Assembly: GCF_030816935.1 (NCBI RefSeq)
Contig: NZ_JAUSYO010000001.1
Coordinates: 3,100,001-3,164,000 of the forward strand
Length of the DNA stretch: 64,000 nt
Direction: 5' to 3'
From: Arthrobacter sp. B3I9
GTDB taxonomy: Bacteria; Actinomycetota; Actinomycetes; Actinomycetales; Micrococcaceae
Each line of letters opens with the position of its first letter. Positions within the stretch are counted from its first letter, which is position 1. The translations under genes and the position numbers were made by a program. Below are positions 55,257 through 63,351 of the stretch, one piece after another. Under the pieces are notes generated by a model. It worked only from the letters and a program-made list of their open reading frames with translations, was not told where the DNA came from and did no database searches.

Positions 55257-56434
55257 CAGCGTGCACCTTCTTCAGAAGCGGCCTCTGCGGGGTCACCGAA
55301 CGAAGCCAGGTAGCGGGAATAGTGGTCCTGCTGGCGGTCAAGCCAGGAATTCGGCGTGCTGTAGACGTGCTTGAAGATATCCAGCGGCTGCGGGTCGGGC
55401 ATGTTGATGGTTCCGGCCCGCAGCGCCTTGGCGACGGCGTCCGCCTTCGCGGCGACGGTGGCCTCGAGTTCCCCCGTCAGCAGGCCCTTGCGTTCCAGAA
55501 GGTGCTTCACCCGGGCAATCGGGTCCTTGGCGGCCCAGTCCTCGAGCTCGTTGGCATCCCTGTACCGGGTGGGGTCATCCGCCGTCGTGTGCGGGCCCAT
55601 CCGGTAGGTGACGGCCTCGATGAAGGTGGGACCGCCCCCATGCCGTGCCCTGTCGAGGGCGATGCGGGTAGCCGCCATCACGGCCAGGACGTCGTTGCCG
55701 TCGACGCGCATGCTGGGGATGCCGAAGCCCGCGGCACGGTCCGCGATCTGGATGTGGGACTGCACCTTGACGGGCTCGGAGATGGCCCAGTGGTTGTTCT
55801 GGCAGAAGAACACCACCGGCGCCTGGAAGCTTGCCGCGAAGACCAGGGCTTCATTGACGTCGCCCTCACTGGTGGCGCCGTCGCCAAAGTAGGCCACCGC
55901 CACCGAATCGGCGCCGTCATTCTGGATCCCCATGGCGTAGCCCGTGGCGTGCAGGGTCTGGCTGCCAATGATGATCTGCTGGGTCGCGACGTTCACGGTA
56001 AAGGGGTCCCAGCCGGAGAGTGCGTTGCCACGCCAGGCCCGCACAATGTCCTCAATGTTGACTCCCCGGCAGTAGGCGACGCCGTTGTCGCGGTAGCTGG
56101 GAAAGACGAAGTCGTCGTCCCGGAGGGCCCTGGCCGAACCGATCTGCGACGCCTCCTGGCCAAGCAGCGGGGGCCACAGGGCCAGCTCGCCCTGGCGCTG
56201 CAGGGCGGTCGCCTCGGCGTCGATCCGGCGGATCACCACCATGTCTTCGTAGAGTGCGCCGAGCTGCTCGTCGCTGACATCGCGGATCCAGGAGTCGAAC
56301 TCCGGATGGCTGACCCGTTCACCCCCCGGAGTGATCAGCTGGACGAGGTCCCCGCCAGTCCGCCTGCTCGATTCTGCGCTGTTTCCGGGGCCGCCGGCGG
56401 CAATGCCGCCCTTGCCCGCGTCGTCGGTAAACAT
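55256..56434 (-). CDS. bkdA: 2-oxoacid dehydrogenase E1 component, alpha subunit
   Basis: The 392-residue E1 alpha subunit binds thiamine diphosphate through the GDG-N motif: YFGDGATSEGDVNEAL with the N in FFCQNNHWAIS. PSYRDNGVAYCRG and THTTADDP-like TYRMGPHTTADDPTRYR are typical of branched-chain enzymes. It is the first gene of the operon; the ATG at 56434 gives an N-terminus with about 35 polar residues. It is divergent from an Lrp/AsnC regulator and lies behind a perfect CRP-type palindrome. Confidence 0.93.
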   Translation of the reverse strand: MFTDDAGKGGIAAGGPGNSAESSRRTGGDLVQLITPGGERVSHPEFDSWIRDVSDEQLGALYEDMVVIRRIDAEATALQRQGELALWPPLLGQEASQIGSARALRDDDFVFPSYRDNGVAYCRGVNIEDIVRAWRGNALSGWDPFTVNVATQQIIIGSQTLHATGYAMGIQNDGADSVAVAYFGDGATSEGDVNEALVFAASFQAPVVFFCQNNHWAISEPVKVQSHIQIADRAAGFGIPSMRVDGNDVLAVMAATRIALDRARHGGGPTFIEAVTYRMGPHTTADDPTRYRDANELEDWAAKDPIARVKHLLERKGLLTGELEATVAAKADAVAKALRAGTINMPDPQPLDIFKHVYSTPNSWLDRQQDHYSRYLASFGDPAEAASEEGAR

Positions 56435-56528
56435 TTTGTCCGCAACCTTCTGACGTCGTCTGACCGGTGCTCTGGGGACTCGTGATCCCCGGGCACACCG
56501 GCCGCCCGGGCCCCGTTGCCCCGGATAA

Positions 56529-56546
56529 TTGTGACCCTACTCACAA
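56529..56546. promoter_or_regulatory. CRP/GlxR-type palindrome between bkdA and the Lrp gene
   Basis: TTGTGACCCTACTCACAA (56529-56546) is a perfect palindrome with 6-bp arms and a 6-base centre and matches the TGTGA-N6-TCACA consensus of CRP and the actinobacterial GlxR exactly. Its centre is about 100 bases from the bkdA start and 92 from the regulator's, so it can act on both. Confidence 0.75.
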
Positions 56547-56620
56547 AGGACAGGGGGTACAACCACTTCGTCAAAAATTGAGCATTGTGCCCTGCCCCGG
56601 TGCCGGAGACCGTGCTAATC

Positions 56621-56635
56621 TTGCGCATTATGCAA
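56621..56635. promoter_or_regulatory. Possible Lrp autoregulatory site over the start codon
   Basis: TTGC (56621-56624), seven bases, then GCAA (56632-56635) form an inverted pair that overlaps the ATG at 56630 of the Lrp/AsnC gene. AT-rich sequence lies between the arms. A repressor bound here would block its own gene. Confidence 0.3.
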
Positions 56636-57103
56636 ACCCTGGATGGCACCGACACCCGACTGCTGTCGGCCATGGCCCGGGACCCGCGCGGGACTGTGGT
56701 CGCGCTGGCCCAACGGCTCGGCCTGTCGCGGAATACCGTGCAGGCGCGGATGGCGCAGCTGGAGAAGAAGCACGTCTTCCTCTCCTTCGAACGGCGCATC
56801 AATCCCGCCTCGCTGGGCTATCCCCTGATGGCCTTCATTTCGGTGCACGTCCAGCAGCAGAAACTGGGCACGCTGGCGGAGGCGCTCGCCGACATCCCCG
56901 AAATCCTGGAAGGCTACGGCCTGACCGGCTCGGCGGATCTGCTGCTGCGCGTCGTGGCCCTGGACGCCGAGGACCTGTTCCGGATCAACGGAAAGATCCT
57001 CGCCTGCGACGGCGTGGACCGAACGGACACGGCACTGGCCATGGGCGAGCTGATTCCGTTCCGGATCCAGCCGTTGCTCGAGCGGGGCGCTGCGGAAGGC
57101 TGA
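56630..57103 (+). CDS. Lrp/AsnC family transcriptional regulator (BkdR-like)
   Basis: A 157-residue regulator with an N-terminal helix-turn-helix (about 5-50: LDGTDTRLLSAMARDP then LAQRLGLSRNTVQARMAQLEKK) and the C-terminal RAM ligand-binding domain (about 65-150). Divergent placement from the branched-chain dehydrogenase operon matches BkdR regulators, which sense branched-chain amino acids. The ATG at 56630 starts MQTLDGTDTRLL; an upstream in-frame GTG at 56585 adds 15 residues of no family match. Confidence 0.9.
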   Translation: MQTLDGTDTRLLSAMARDPRGTVVALAQRLGLSRNTVQARMAQLEKKHVFLSFERRINPASLGYPLMAFISVHVQQQKLGTLAEALADIPEILEGYGLTGSADLLLRVVALDAEDLFRINGKILACDGVDRTDTALAMGELIPFRIQPLLERGAAEG

Positions 57104-57165
57104 GCTGCGGGCAGTTCGGGTGGCCCACGCGCCGGCGCTCGGCAAAGCAACATGCTGCAGACAAG

Positions 57166-57203
57166 AGGAGCTCCCGTGCGGTCTGAACCGCACGGGAGCT
57201 CCT
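57166..57203. terminator. Bidirectional terminator hairpin, Lrp gene / actP
   Basis: A perfect 17-bp stem (AGGAGCTCCCGTGCGGT at 57166-57182 with 57187-57203) with a 4-base loop CTGA lies between the convergent stops at 57103 and 57247. T/A-rich flanks are short (ACAAG and TGTTG). Confidence 0.9.
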
Positions 57204-57246
57204 GTTGCAACGGCCGGTGCAACTGCCGGCTGCCGGCTTTAGGGAC

Positions 57247-58863
57247 CTAGTGGTCGGTGGCCTTTTCGGCGCCCACTCCTGTGAGGGAACGGACTTCCAT
57301 TTCGGCCTGCTTGGTGGTGTCCTCCAGCTTCTTATCCAGCACCGTACCCAGCCAGCCCAGGAAGAAGGCGAGCGGAATGGAGACAATGCCGGGGTTGCTC
57401 AGCGGGAAGACGGCGAAGTTGGCGCCCTGGATCATGGAGGTCTTGGTCCCTGACACCACCGGGGAGAGCGCAATCAGTATGATGGCCGAACCGAGGCCGC
57501 CGTACATGCTCCAGAGGGCGCCCTGGGTGGTGAACCTGCGCCAGAACAGCGAGTAGATGATGGTGGGCAGGTTGGCCGAGGCGGCCACTGCGAACGCGAG
57601 CGCCACGAGGAACGCGACGTTCTGGCCGTTGGCGAAGATGCCGCCGACGATGGCGAGGATGCCGATGACCACCACCGTGCGGCGGGCAACCTTCACCTCG
57701 GTAACAGCATCGGCCTTGCCCTTGGCGATCACGTTGGCGTAGATGTCATGGGCAAAGGATGCCGCGGCGGTAATGGTCAGGCCGGCGACGACCGCGAGGA
57801 TGGTGGCAAAGGCGACGGCCGAAATAAAGCCCAGCAGCAGCGGGCCGCCCAGGTGGAAGGCGAGCAAAGGCGCAGCCGAGTTGACCCCGCCCGGGGCCGC
57901 CTTGACCGTCTCAGCGCCGACCAGCGCTGCGGCACCGTAGCCGAGGACCAGGGTGAACAGGTAGAACAGGCCGATCAGCCATATGGACCACACCACGGAC
58001 TTGCGGGCTTCCTTGGCGGTGGGCACAGTGTAGAAGCGCATCAGCACGTGCGGCAGGGCTGCGGTCCCAAGTACCAGTGCCAGGCCGAGGGACATGAAGT
58101 CGAGCTTGGAGGTGTCGGACTTGCCGTACTGCAGGCCGGGGTTCAGCACGGCCGGGTTCTTCGCGGTCTCGACCGCGCCGCCGAGCAAGTCGGAAAGGTT
58201 GAAGCCGTAGATCGCAAGGACCCAGAAGGTCATCACCGCGGCGCCGGCAATCAGCAGCATGGCCTTGATGATCTGCACCCAGGTGGTGCCCTTCATGCCG
58301 CCGATCAACACATACATGATCATCAGGGCGCCGACGACGATGATGACCAGGGCCTGTCCGCCCCAGTCGCTGATGCCCAGCAGGAGTGAGATCAGGCTGC
58401 CCGCACCGGCCATCTGGGCCAGAAGGTAGAAGAAGCACACCGCAAGGGTGGAGATGGCGGCCGCAATGCGCACCGGGCGCTGCTTGAGACGGAAGGAGAG
58501 CACATCCGCCATAGTGAACTTGCCGGTGTTGCGCAGCAGTTCCGCGACCAGCAGCAAGGCGACAAGCCAGGCGACGAGGAAGCCGATGGAGTACATGAAA
58601 CCGTCGTAGCCGTTGACCGCAATCGCGCCGGTGATGCCCAGGAAGGAGGCTGCGGAAAGGTAATCGCCGGCAATGGCCGTTCCGTTCTGCGAGCCGCTGA
58701 ACGAACGTCCGGCGGCGTAGTAGTCGGCCGCGGTCTTGTTGTTGCGGCTGGCCTTGATCACGATCACCATGGTGATCGCGACGAACAGGGCGAAGATGCC
58801 CATGTTCAGCAGCGTGGTGTCCTTGAGGTCCGCTACGTTCACTGCGGGAACCAGGACTGTCAT
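57247..58863 (-). CDS. actP: Cation/acetate symporter, SSS family
   Basis: A 538-residue sodium:solute symporter with about 13 helices. The AGDYLSAASFLGITG segment near 65-79 is the acetate permease signature; GTAALPHVLMRFYTVP near 270-285 and the FATILAVVAGLTITAAASFAHDIYA region also fit ActP. It would import acetate or a similar monocarboxylate with Na+ or H+. Its ATG overlaps the DUF485 gene's stop by 4 bases (ATGA), so both are co-translated. Confidence 0.94.
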   Translation of the reverse strand: MTVLVPAVNVADLKDTTLLNMGIFALFVAITMVIVIKASRNNKTAADYYAAGRSFSGSQNGTAIAGDYLSAASFLGITGAIAVNGYDGFMYSIGFLVAWLVALLLVAELLRNTGKFTMADVLSFRLKQRPVRIAAAISTLAVCFFYLLAQMAGAGSLISLLLGISDWGGQALVIIVVGALMIMYVLIGGMKGTTWVQIIKAMLLIAGAAVMTFWVLAIYGFNLSDLLGGAVETAKNPAVLNPGLQYGKSDTSKLDFMSLGLALVLGTAALPHVLMRFYTVPTAKEARKSVVWSIWLIGLFYLFTLVLGYGAAALVGAETVKAAPGGVNSAAPLLAFHLGGPLLLGFISAVAFATILAVVAGLTITAAASFAHDIYANVIAKGKADAVTEVKVARRTVVVIGILAIVGGIFANGQNVAFLVALAFAVAASANLPTIIYSLFWRRFTTQGALWSMYGGLGSAIILIALSPVVSGTKTSMIQGANFAVFPLSNPGIVSIPLAFFLGWLGTVLDKKLEDTTKQAEMEVRSLTGVGAEKATDH

Positions 58864-59240
58864 TTGTTTACCCCGCTGATCTTGTTGCCGTCTGCATCGA
58901 ATTCGTGGCCTTCAATCCCGTGGCGGATCTCCGCGGCGATCGGGTCAAGCTTGCGGTTGGAGTAGCTGACGTACCAGCCCGTGATAGCGAAGGTGGACAC
59001 GAACTGGAGCAGGCCAAGGATCAGGCCGACATTGATGTTGCCCCACACCTTGGTGGACATGAAGCCGACTGCATAGTCGGCCAGCAGAACGTAGGCGAAA
59101 TACCAGAGCAAGAACGCTATGGCCATCGGAAAGACGAAGCTGCGGTGACGTTTGCGCAGTTCCTGGAACTGCTCCGTCGACTGGACTTCCTTGAAGTCCA
59201 CGGCCGCCGCTGCGTCCGTTTCTGGGGCGTCGTGACCCAT
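58860..59240 (-). CDS. DUF485 domain membrane protein, partner of ActP
   Basis: A 126-residue protein with two helices (about 35-56 and 70-92) and the DUF485 core FRELRKRHRSFVFPMAIAFLLWYFAYVLLADYA, of which the underlying block is seen near 26-58. Such proteins precede actP (as YjcH does in E. coli). A polar N-terminus and an acidic tail lie in the cytosol. It is the first gene of the actP unit, facing the LytS-type kinase gene across a 200-base control region. Confidence 0.88.
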   Translation of the reverse strand: MGHDAPETDAAAAVDFKEVQSTEQFQELRKRHRSFVFPMAIAFLLWYFAYVLLADYAVGFMSTKVWGNINVGLILGLLQFVSTFAITGWYVSYSNRKLDPIAAEIRHGIEGHEFDADGNKISGVNK

Positions 59241-59309
59241 CGTTCCTCCTCATTGAGACTGGCGGTGCACACCGGCTGCCGTCGCTGCACGTGGACAGTC
59301 CGCCGCCAA

Positions 59310-59325
59310 TGTGACTTCAATCACT
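59310..59325. promoter_or_regulatory. CRP/GlxR-type site between DUF485-actP and the kinase gene
   Basis: TGTGACTTCAATCACT (59310-59325) matches TGTGA-N6-TCACA with one mismatch at the last base. It is about 70 bases from the DUF485 start and 125 from the kinase start. Acetate uptake genes are known CRP/GlxR targets in relatives, which supports the call. Confidence 0.6.
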
Positions 59326-59442
59326 GTGCAACCGGTGCAGTCCAGATTCCAGCTCCGCGGAGCCCTGCGTCGCTCAGCGGTCCTGATGCTGCGCCCAACG
59401 GCGGGCGCAATACGCCGCCGGCCCCGCGATACGCTGGGCAGC

Positions 59443-60657
59443 ATGCCGGATTCTCCGCTGTACACCGCCGCCGCCATCGCCGTGATCGCCATGGCGATCG
59501 CCGTCGTCGTCGCGGTTGGCCTCAAGGTCCTCCGCTCCTTCCGGGACCTCGGCACCGACGCCGAGCAGGCCACCTACAAGACCCTGCACGCCGCGTCCCG
59601 CGCAGGACAGCACCTGCGCACCGGCCTTAACCCCGCCGGCGCGGCCAAGGCCAGCCGGCAGCTGCGCAGCCTCCTGGGCTGTGACGCGCTCGCGATCACC
59701 GACACGGCCGGGGTGCTCGCCTGGGACGGGGCCGGCGAGGAACTCAAGCCGGCGCTGATGGGGCTTGCCGCCCGGGTGCTCGACGGCGGCCACACCGCCG
59801 TGGTCCCCGCCGCCGAGCTGCAACTGGCGGCCACCGGCGGTTCCCCGGCGCAGCCGCCGGACGCGGAGGGCGCCGTCGTCATCGCACCGATCAAGGCCGG
59901 CACCCGGGTGGTGGGCGTCGTGGCGGCCTTGGCGCCCTCCGCCGGGGCGGGGCTTGTCCGCGCCACGGGTGAGGTGGCCGAGTGGGTGGCCACCCAGGTG
60001 GAACTGGCGGAACTCGACGCCTCGCGGACCCTCCTGATGGAGGCGGAGGTCCGGGCCCTCCGCGCCCAGATCAGCCCGCACTTCATCTACAACTCGCTGA
60101 ATGCGATTGCTTCCTTCATCAACACCGACCCCGTGCGGGCCCGCGAGCTCGTGGTGGAATTCGCCGACTTCACCCGCTATTCGTTCCGCCGGCACGGCGA
60201 CTTCACCACCCTCGCCGAGGAACTGCGCTGCATTGACCGTTATCTGCTGCTGGAACGTGCCCGGTTCGGTGACCGCGTCCAGGTGAGCCTCCGGATCGCC
60301 CCCGAGGTGCTCAGCACGGTGATCCCCTTCCTCAGCCTGCAGCCGCTCGTCGAGAACGCGGTCCGGCACGGGCTCGAGGCGAAGGGGGGTCCGGGGCACA
60401 TTTCCATCACCGCGGAGGACTCCGGCGCCTTCGCCGAGGTCACCATCGAGGACGACGGCGTGGGCATCGACCCGGAACAACTGCGGTCCGTCCTGGCGGG
60501 GCACAGCGACGGCGACCACGTCGGGTTGCGCAACGTCGACGCCCGGCTGCGCCAGGTCTATGGCGAGGAGTGCGGGCTCGTGATTGAGACGGCTCCCGGG
60601 GAAGGCACACTCATCACGATGCGGGTGCCCAAATCACAGCCCCGCCACGACGCCTGA
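59443..60657 (+). CDS. LytS-type sensor histidine kinase
   Basis: A 404-residue kinase with one N-terminal membrane helix (about 8-30), a GAF-like domain (about 70-190) and the His_kinase domain: phospho-acceptor H213 in ISPHFIYNSLNAIASF, then the ATPase domain with LVENAVRHG, DDGVGI and GLRNVDARLRQVYG. The family is LytS/YehU/BtsS, some of which sense pyruvate. The frame opens upstream, but the ATG at 59443 begins the conserved part. The response regulator follows 48 bases later. Confidence 0.92.
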   Translation: MPDSPLYTAAAIAVIAMAIAVVVAVGLKVLRSFRDLGTDAEQATYKTLHAASRAGQHLRTGLNPAGAAKASRQLRSLLGCDALAITDTAGVLAWDGAGEELKPALMGLAARVLDGGHTAVVPAAELQLAATGGSPAQPPDAEGAVVIAPIKAGTRVVGVVAALAPSAGAGLVRATGEVAEWVATQVELAELDASRTLLMEAEVRALRAQISPHFIYNSLNAIASFINTDPVRARELVVEFADFTRYSFRRHGDFTTLAEELRCIDRYLLLERARFGDRVQVSLRIAPEVLSTVIPFLSLQPLVENAVRHGLEAKGGPGHISITAEDSGAFAEVTIEDDGVGIDPEQLRSVLAGHSDGDHVGLRNVDARLRQVYGEECGLVIETAPGEGTLITMRVPKSQPRHDA

Positions 60658-60705
60658 TCCCTTGCCTGATGCGGTCCGGAATGTCCACGGCAGTAGTCTT
60701 GACCC

Positions 60706-61425
60706 ATGATTAACGTCCTCGTCGCCGATGACGAGCTTCCCGCCGTCGAGGAACTGGCATACCTGCTCGGCAGGGATGACCGGATAGGTACCATCCACCG
60801 CGCCTCCTCCGGCGCGGAGGCCCTGCGGGTGCTCGAAGCCGCAGAGGTCGACGCGGTGTTCCTCGACATCCATATGCCCGCCCTCTCCGGCCTGGACATT
60901 GCCCGGGCCATCGCCCGCAGTGCCCGGCCCCCGGCCGTTGTGTTCGTCACCGCTGACGAGGAACGCGCGCTGGAAGCGTTCGAGCTGGCGGCAGTGGACT
61001 ACCTGCTGAAGCCCGTGCGGGCCGAGCGGCTGGCAAAATCCATCGGCAGGATCAGCGAGCTGCTCCGGGACGGCGCGCCGGCGCCGGAGATGATCACGGT
61101 GGACCTGGGCGGCCACACCAAGATGATCCGCCGGGAGGACGTCAGCTACGTCCAGGCGCAGGGCGACTACGCCCGGCTCCATACTTCGGACGCGAGTTAT
61201 CTGATCCGGGTCCCGCTGGCCGATCTCGAGCAGCAATGGTCCGACGCCGGCTTCATCCGCACGCACCGTTCCTACCTGATCGCGCTTGGCCATGTGAGCC
61301 ACCTCAAGCTCGCGGCGGCACGCCCCAGCGTCACCGTGGCCGGGGCTGACCTGCCGATCAGCCGGCGGCACCTGCCGTCCGTGCGGGAGAAGCTGGAGTC
61401 GACGCGGATCCGGCCGCACGTATGA
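60706..61425 (+). CDS. LytTR family response regulator
   Basis: A 239-residue regulator: receiver domain (1-120) with D8, D9 and phospho-acceptor D54 in FLDIHMPAL, then a LytTR DNA-binding domain (about 138-238) with VSYVQAQGDYARLHT and the FIRTHRSYLIALGHV strand. LytTR domains bind direct repeats rather than palindromes. It follows the LytS-type kinase and overlaps the small membrane gene downstream by 4 bases (ATGA). The symporter genes beside it are the obvious targets. Confidence 0.94.
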   Translation: MINVLVADDELPAVEELAYLLGRDDRIGTIHRASSGAEALRVLEAAEVDAVFLDIHMPALSGLDIARAIARSARPPAVVFVTADEERALEAFELAAVDYLLKPVRAERLAKSIGRISELLRDGAPAPEMITVDLGGHTKMIRREDVSYVQAQGDYARLHTSDASYLIRVPLADLEQQWSDAGFIRTHRSYLIALGHVSHLKLAAARPSVTVAGADLPISRRHLPSVREKLESTRIRPHV

Positions 61426-61811
61426 CCCGCGTCCGCGTCACCGCACCTCGCGCCCTCACTTCGCGCAGTTCGCCTCCGAACGGGACGGGGCAGGCGGCCC
61501 GATCATCCGCCGCCGCCCGCGACGCCGCGGAGCAATCCGACGCCGGCCAGATCTTCATCCGCTCGCTGATCCGCTCCCAACTGCGGCTGGGCCTTGTGGT
61601 GGCGGTCGGGTTCCTGCTGATCCTGCTTGCCTTTGTGCTGATGCTGGGACTGGTTCCCGGCTTGGCGCACTCGACCATTGCAGGGCTGCCGTTCGACTGG
61701 GTCCTGCTGGGCGCCGGGATCTATCCCGTGACCGGCCTCAGCGCCTGGCTGTACGTGCGGACGGCAGCCCGGAACGAGGCCCGGTACCGGGACCTCGCCG
61801 GAGACAAGTGA
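61422..61811 (+). CDS. Small membrane protein, DUF485-like position
   Basis: A 129-residue protein with a basic, disordered N-terminus (1-45) and two helices (about 55-78 and 92-112). Placement directly before an actP-type symporter, and size, match DUF485 proteins such as the one at 58.9 kb, although the core motif is weak. It starts inside the regulator's stop (ATGA) and ends 7 bases before the symporter, so all four genes form one transcript. Confidence 0.75.
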   Translation: MTRVRVTAPRALTSRSSPPNGTGQAARSSAAARDAAEQSDAGQIFIRSLIRSQLRLGLVVAVGFLLILLAFVLMLGLVPGLAHSTIAGLPFDWVLLGAGIYPVTGLSAWLYVRTAARNEARYRDLAGDK

Positions 61812-61818
61812 GGCACCG

Positions 61819-63285
61819 GTGAACCCGGCCGTCGGCATCGCGGCGTTCGCCGCCGTCTCTCTCGCGACGGCGGTCATCGGTTTCTACGGCCTCCGGATCT
61901 CGCGCACCACCGGGGATTTCTACGTGGCCTCGCGCACCGTCCGGCCCTGGTGGAACGCCTCGGCAATCGGCGGGGAGTACCTCTCCGCCGCCAGCTTCCT
62001 TGGGGTTGCCGGGCTGATCCTGCTCTCCGGCACGGATGCCCTGTGGTTCCCGGTGGGTTACACGGCCGGGTACCTAATGTTGCTGCTCTTCGTGGCCGCA
62101 CCGCTGCGGCGTTCCGGCGCGTACACCATTCCCGACTTCACCGAAGCCCGGCTGGACTCCCGGACGGTCCGCCGCGTGACCAGCATCGTCGTGGTCCTGG
62201 TCGGCTGGCTGTACATCGTCCCGCAGCTGCACGGCGCCGCGCTGGCCATCCGGATCACCACCGGACTGCCGGCCTGGGTGGGCCAGGTGGCCGTCGTCGC
62301 CGTTGTCTGCGTGACCGTAGTGGCCGGCGGGATGCGCTCCATCACCTTCGTCCAGGCGTTCCAGTACTGGCTCAAGCTGACCGCGCTGGCCGTGCCCGTC
62401 CTGTTTATCCTGTTCGTGCTGGCCGGAAACGGCGCGCCCGCCGTAGCCGAGGCCGGGGCGAACCCCACCGCCGCGGTCCCGGCGAGCCCGTACCAGAACA
62501 TCTCCCTGCTGGTGGCACTGCTGTTCGGCACGCTGGGCCTGCCCCACGTGCTGGTGCGGTTCTACACGAACCCGGACGGCCAGTCCGCGCGGCGGACCAC
62601 CCTGATCGTGCTGGGCCTGCTCTCGGTCTTCTACCTGTTTCCCACCGCCTACGGCCTGACCGGACGACTCTTCGCCCCCGATCTGGCCCGGAGCGGCCAG
62701 GCCGATGCGCTGGTGCTGCTGCTGCCGGGCCGGATGATCGGCGGCCCCACGGGGGACCTGCTGTCCGCCCTGGTCGTGGCAGGGGCCTTCGCTGCCTTCC
62801 TTTCCACGACGTCCGGGCTGGTGGTCTCACTCGCCGGCGTCATCAGCCAGGACGTGCTCGGCGGCAGCGTCCGGGGCTTCCGGCTCGCGGCGGTCCTCTC
62901 CGCCGTCGTGCCGTTGGGGATCGCGTCCATGACGGATTCCCAGGCGCTGGCCGGAAGCGTGGGACTGGTGTTTGCGTTCACGGCCTCGACTATCTGCCCG
63001 GTGCTGCTGCTGGGGATCTGGTGGACCGGACTGACGGATGCAGGGGCCATCGCCGGGATGGTGACCGGCGGCCTGCTGTGCGGCGGGGCCATGGTGGCCG
63101 GCTCCCTGCTGGGCAGCGCCGCCACGCCGCCCTGGCTGGCGCAGCCCGCTGCGTGGACGGTCCCGGCGGCCTTTGCCGTCATGGTCCTTGTGTCCCGGGC
63201 CACGAAGCACCGGGTGCCCCGCACGATCACCCGGCTGATGACGCGGCTGCACACCCCCGAACGGCCGCTTGCGACGGACCGGTAG
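61819..63285 (+). CDS. Second ActP-like sodium:solute symporter
   Basis: A 488-residue SSS-family symporter. IGGEYLSAASFLGVAGLIL near 51-69 and GTLGLPHVLVRFYTNPDG near 236-253 show it is a paralogue of the actP gene at 57.2 kb, but it is about 50 residues shorter and lacks the extra loops. It may carry a different monocarboxylate (pyruvate, propionate) or differ in affinity. The start is a GTG at 61819. It is controlled, presumably, by the adjacent LytS/LytTR pair. Confidence 0.9.
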   Translation: MNPAVGIAAFAAVSLATAVIGFYGLRISRTTGDFYVASRTVRPWWNASAIGGEYLSAASFLGVAGLILLSGTDALWFPVGYTAGYLMLLLFVAAPLRRSGAYTIPDFTEARLDSRTVRRVTSIVVVLVGWLYIVPQLHGAALAIRITTGLPAWVGQVAVVAVVCVTVVAGGMRSITFVQAFQYWLKLTALAVPVLFILFVLAGNGAPAVAEAGANPTAAVPASPYQNISLLVALLFGTLGLPHVLVRFYTNPDGQSARRTTLIVLGLLSVFYLFPTAYGLTGRLFAPDLARSGQADALVLLLPGRMIGGPTGDLLSALVVAGAFAAFLSTTSGLVVSLAGVISQDVLGGSVRGFRLAAVLSAVVPLGIASMTDSQALAGSVGLVFAFTASTICPVLLLGIWWTGLTDAGAIAGMVTGGLLCGGAMVAGSLLGSAATPPWLAQPAAWTVPAAFAVMVLVSRATKHRVPRTITRLMTRLHTPERPLATDR

Positions 63286-63348
63286 GAACCCCCCGGCAGG
63301 AACGCCCAGTTAGGAACATCCGGTAAGAACGACCGGTTAGAACCCCCG
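63280..63348. repeat. Five imperfect 13-14 bp repeats at the symporter stop codon
   Basis: Copies read GGTAGGAACCC, GGCAGGAACGCC, GTTAGGAACATCC, GGTAAGAACGACC and GGTTAGAACCCC in succession. The first contains the TAG stop (63283-63285). The array fills the gap to the convergent DivIVA-type gene at 63352 and no separate terminator is seen. Confidence 0.75.
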
Positions 63349-63351
63349 CCG

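Noticed and set aside
59265-59335. Repeat GTGCACACCGG / GTGCAACCGG as LytTR binding site
   Set aside because: The copies differ and lie 61 bases apart, whereas LytTR sites are usually about two turns apart; kept only as a weak possibility.
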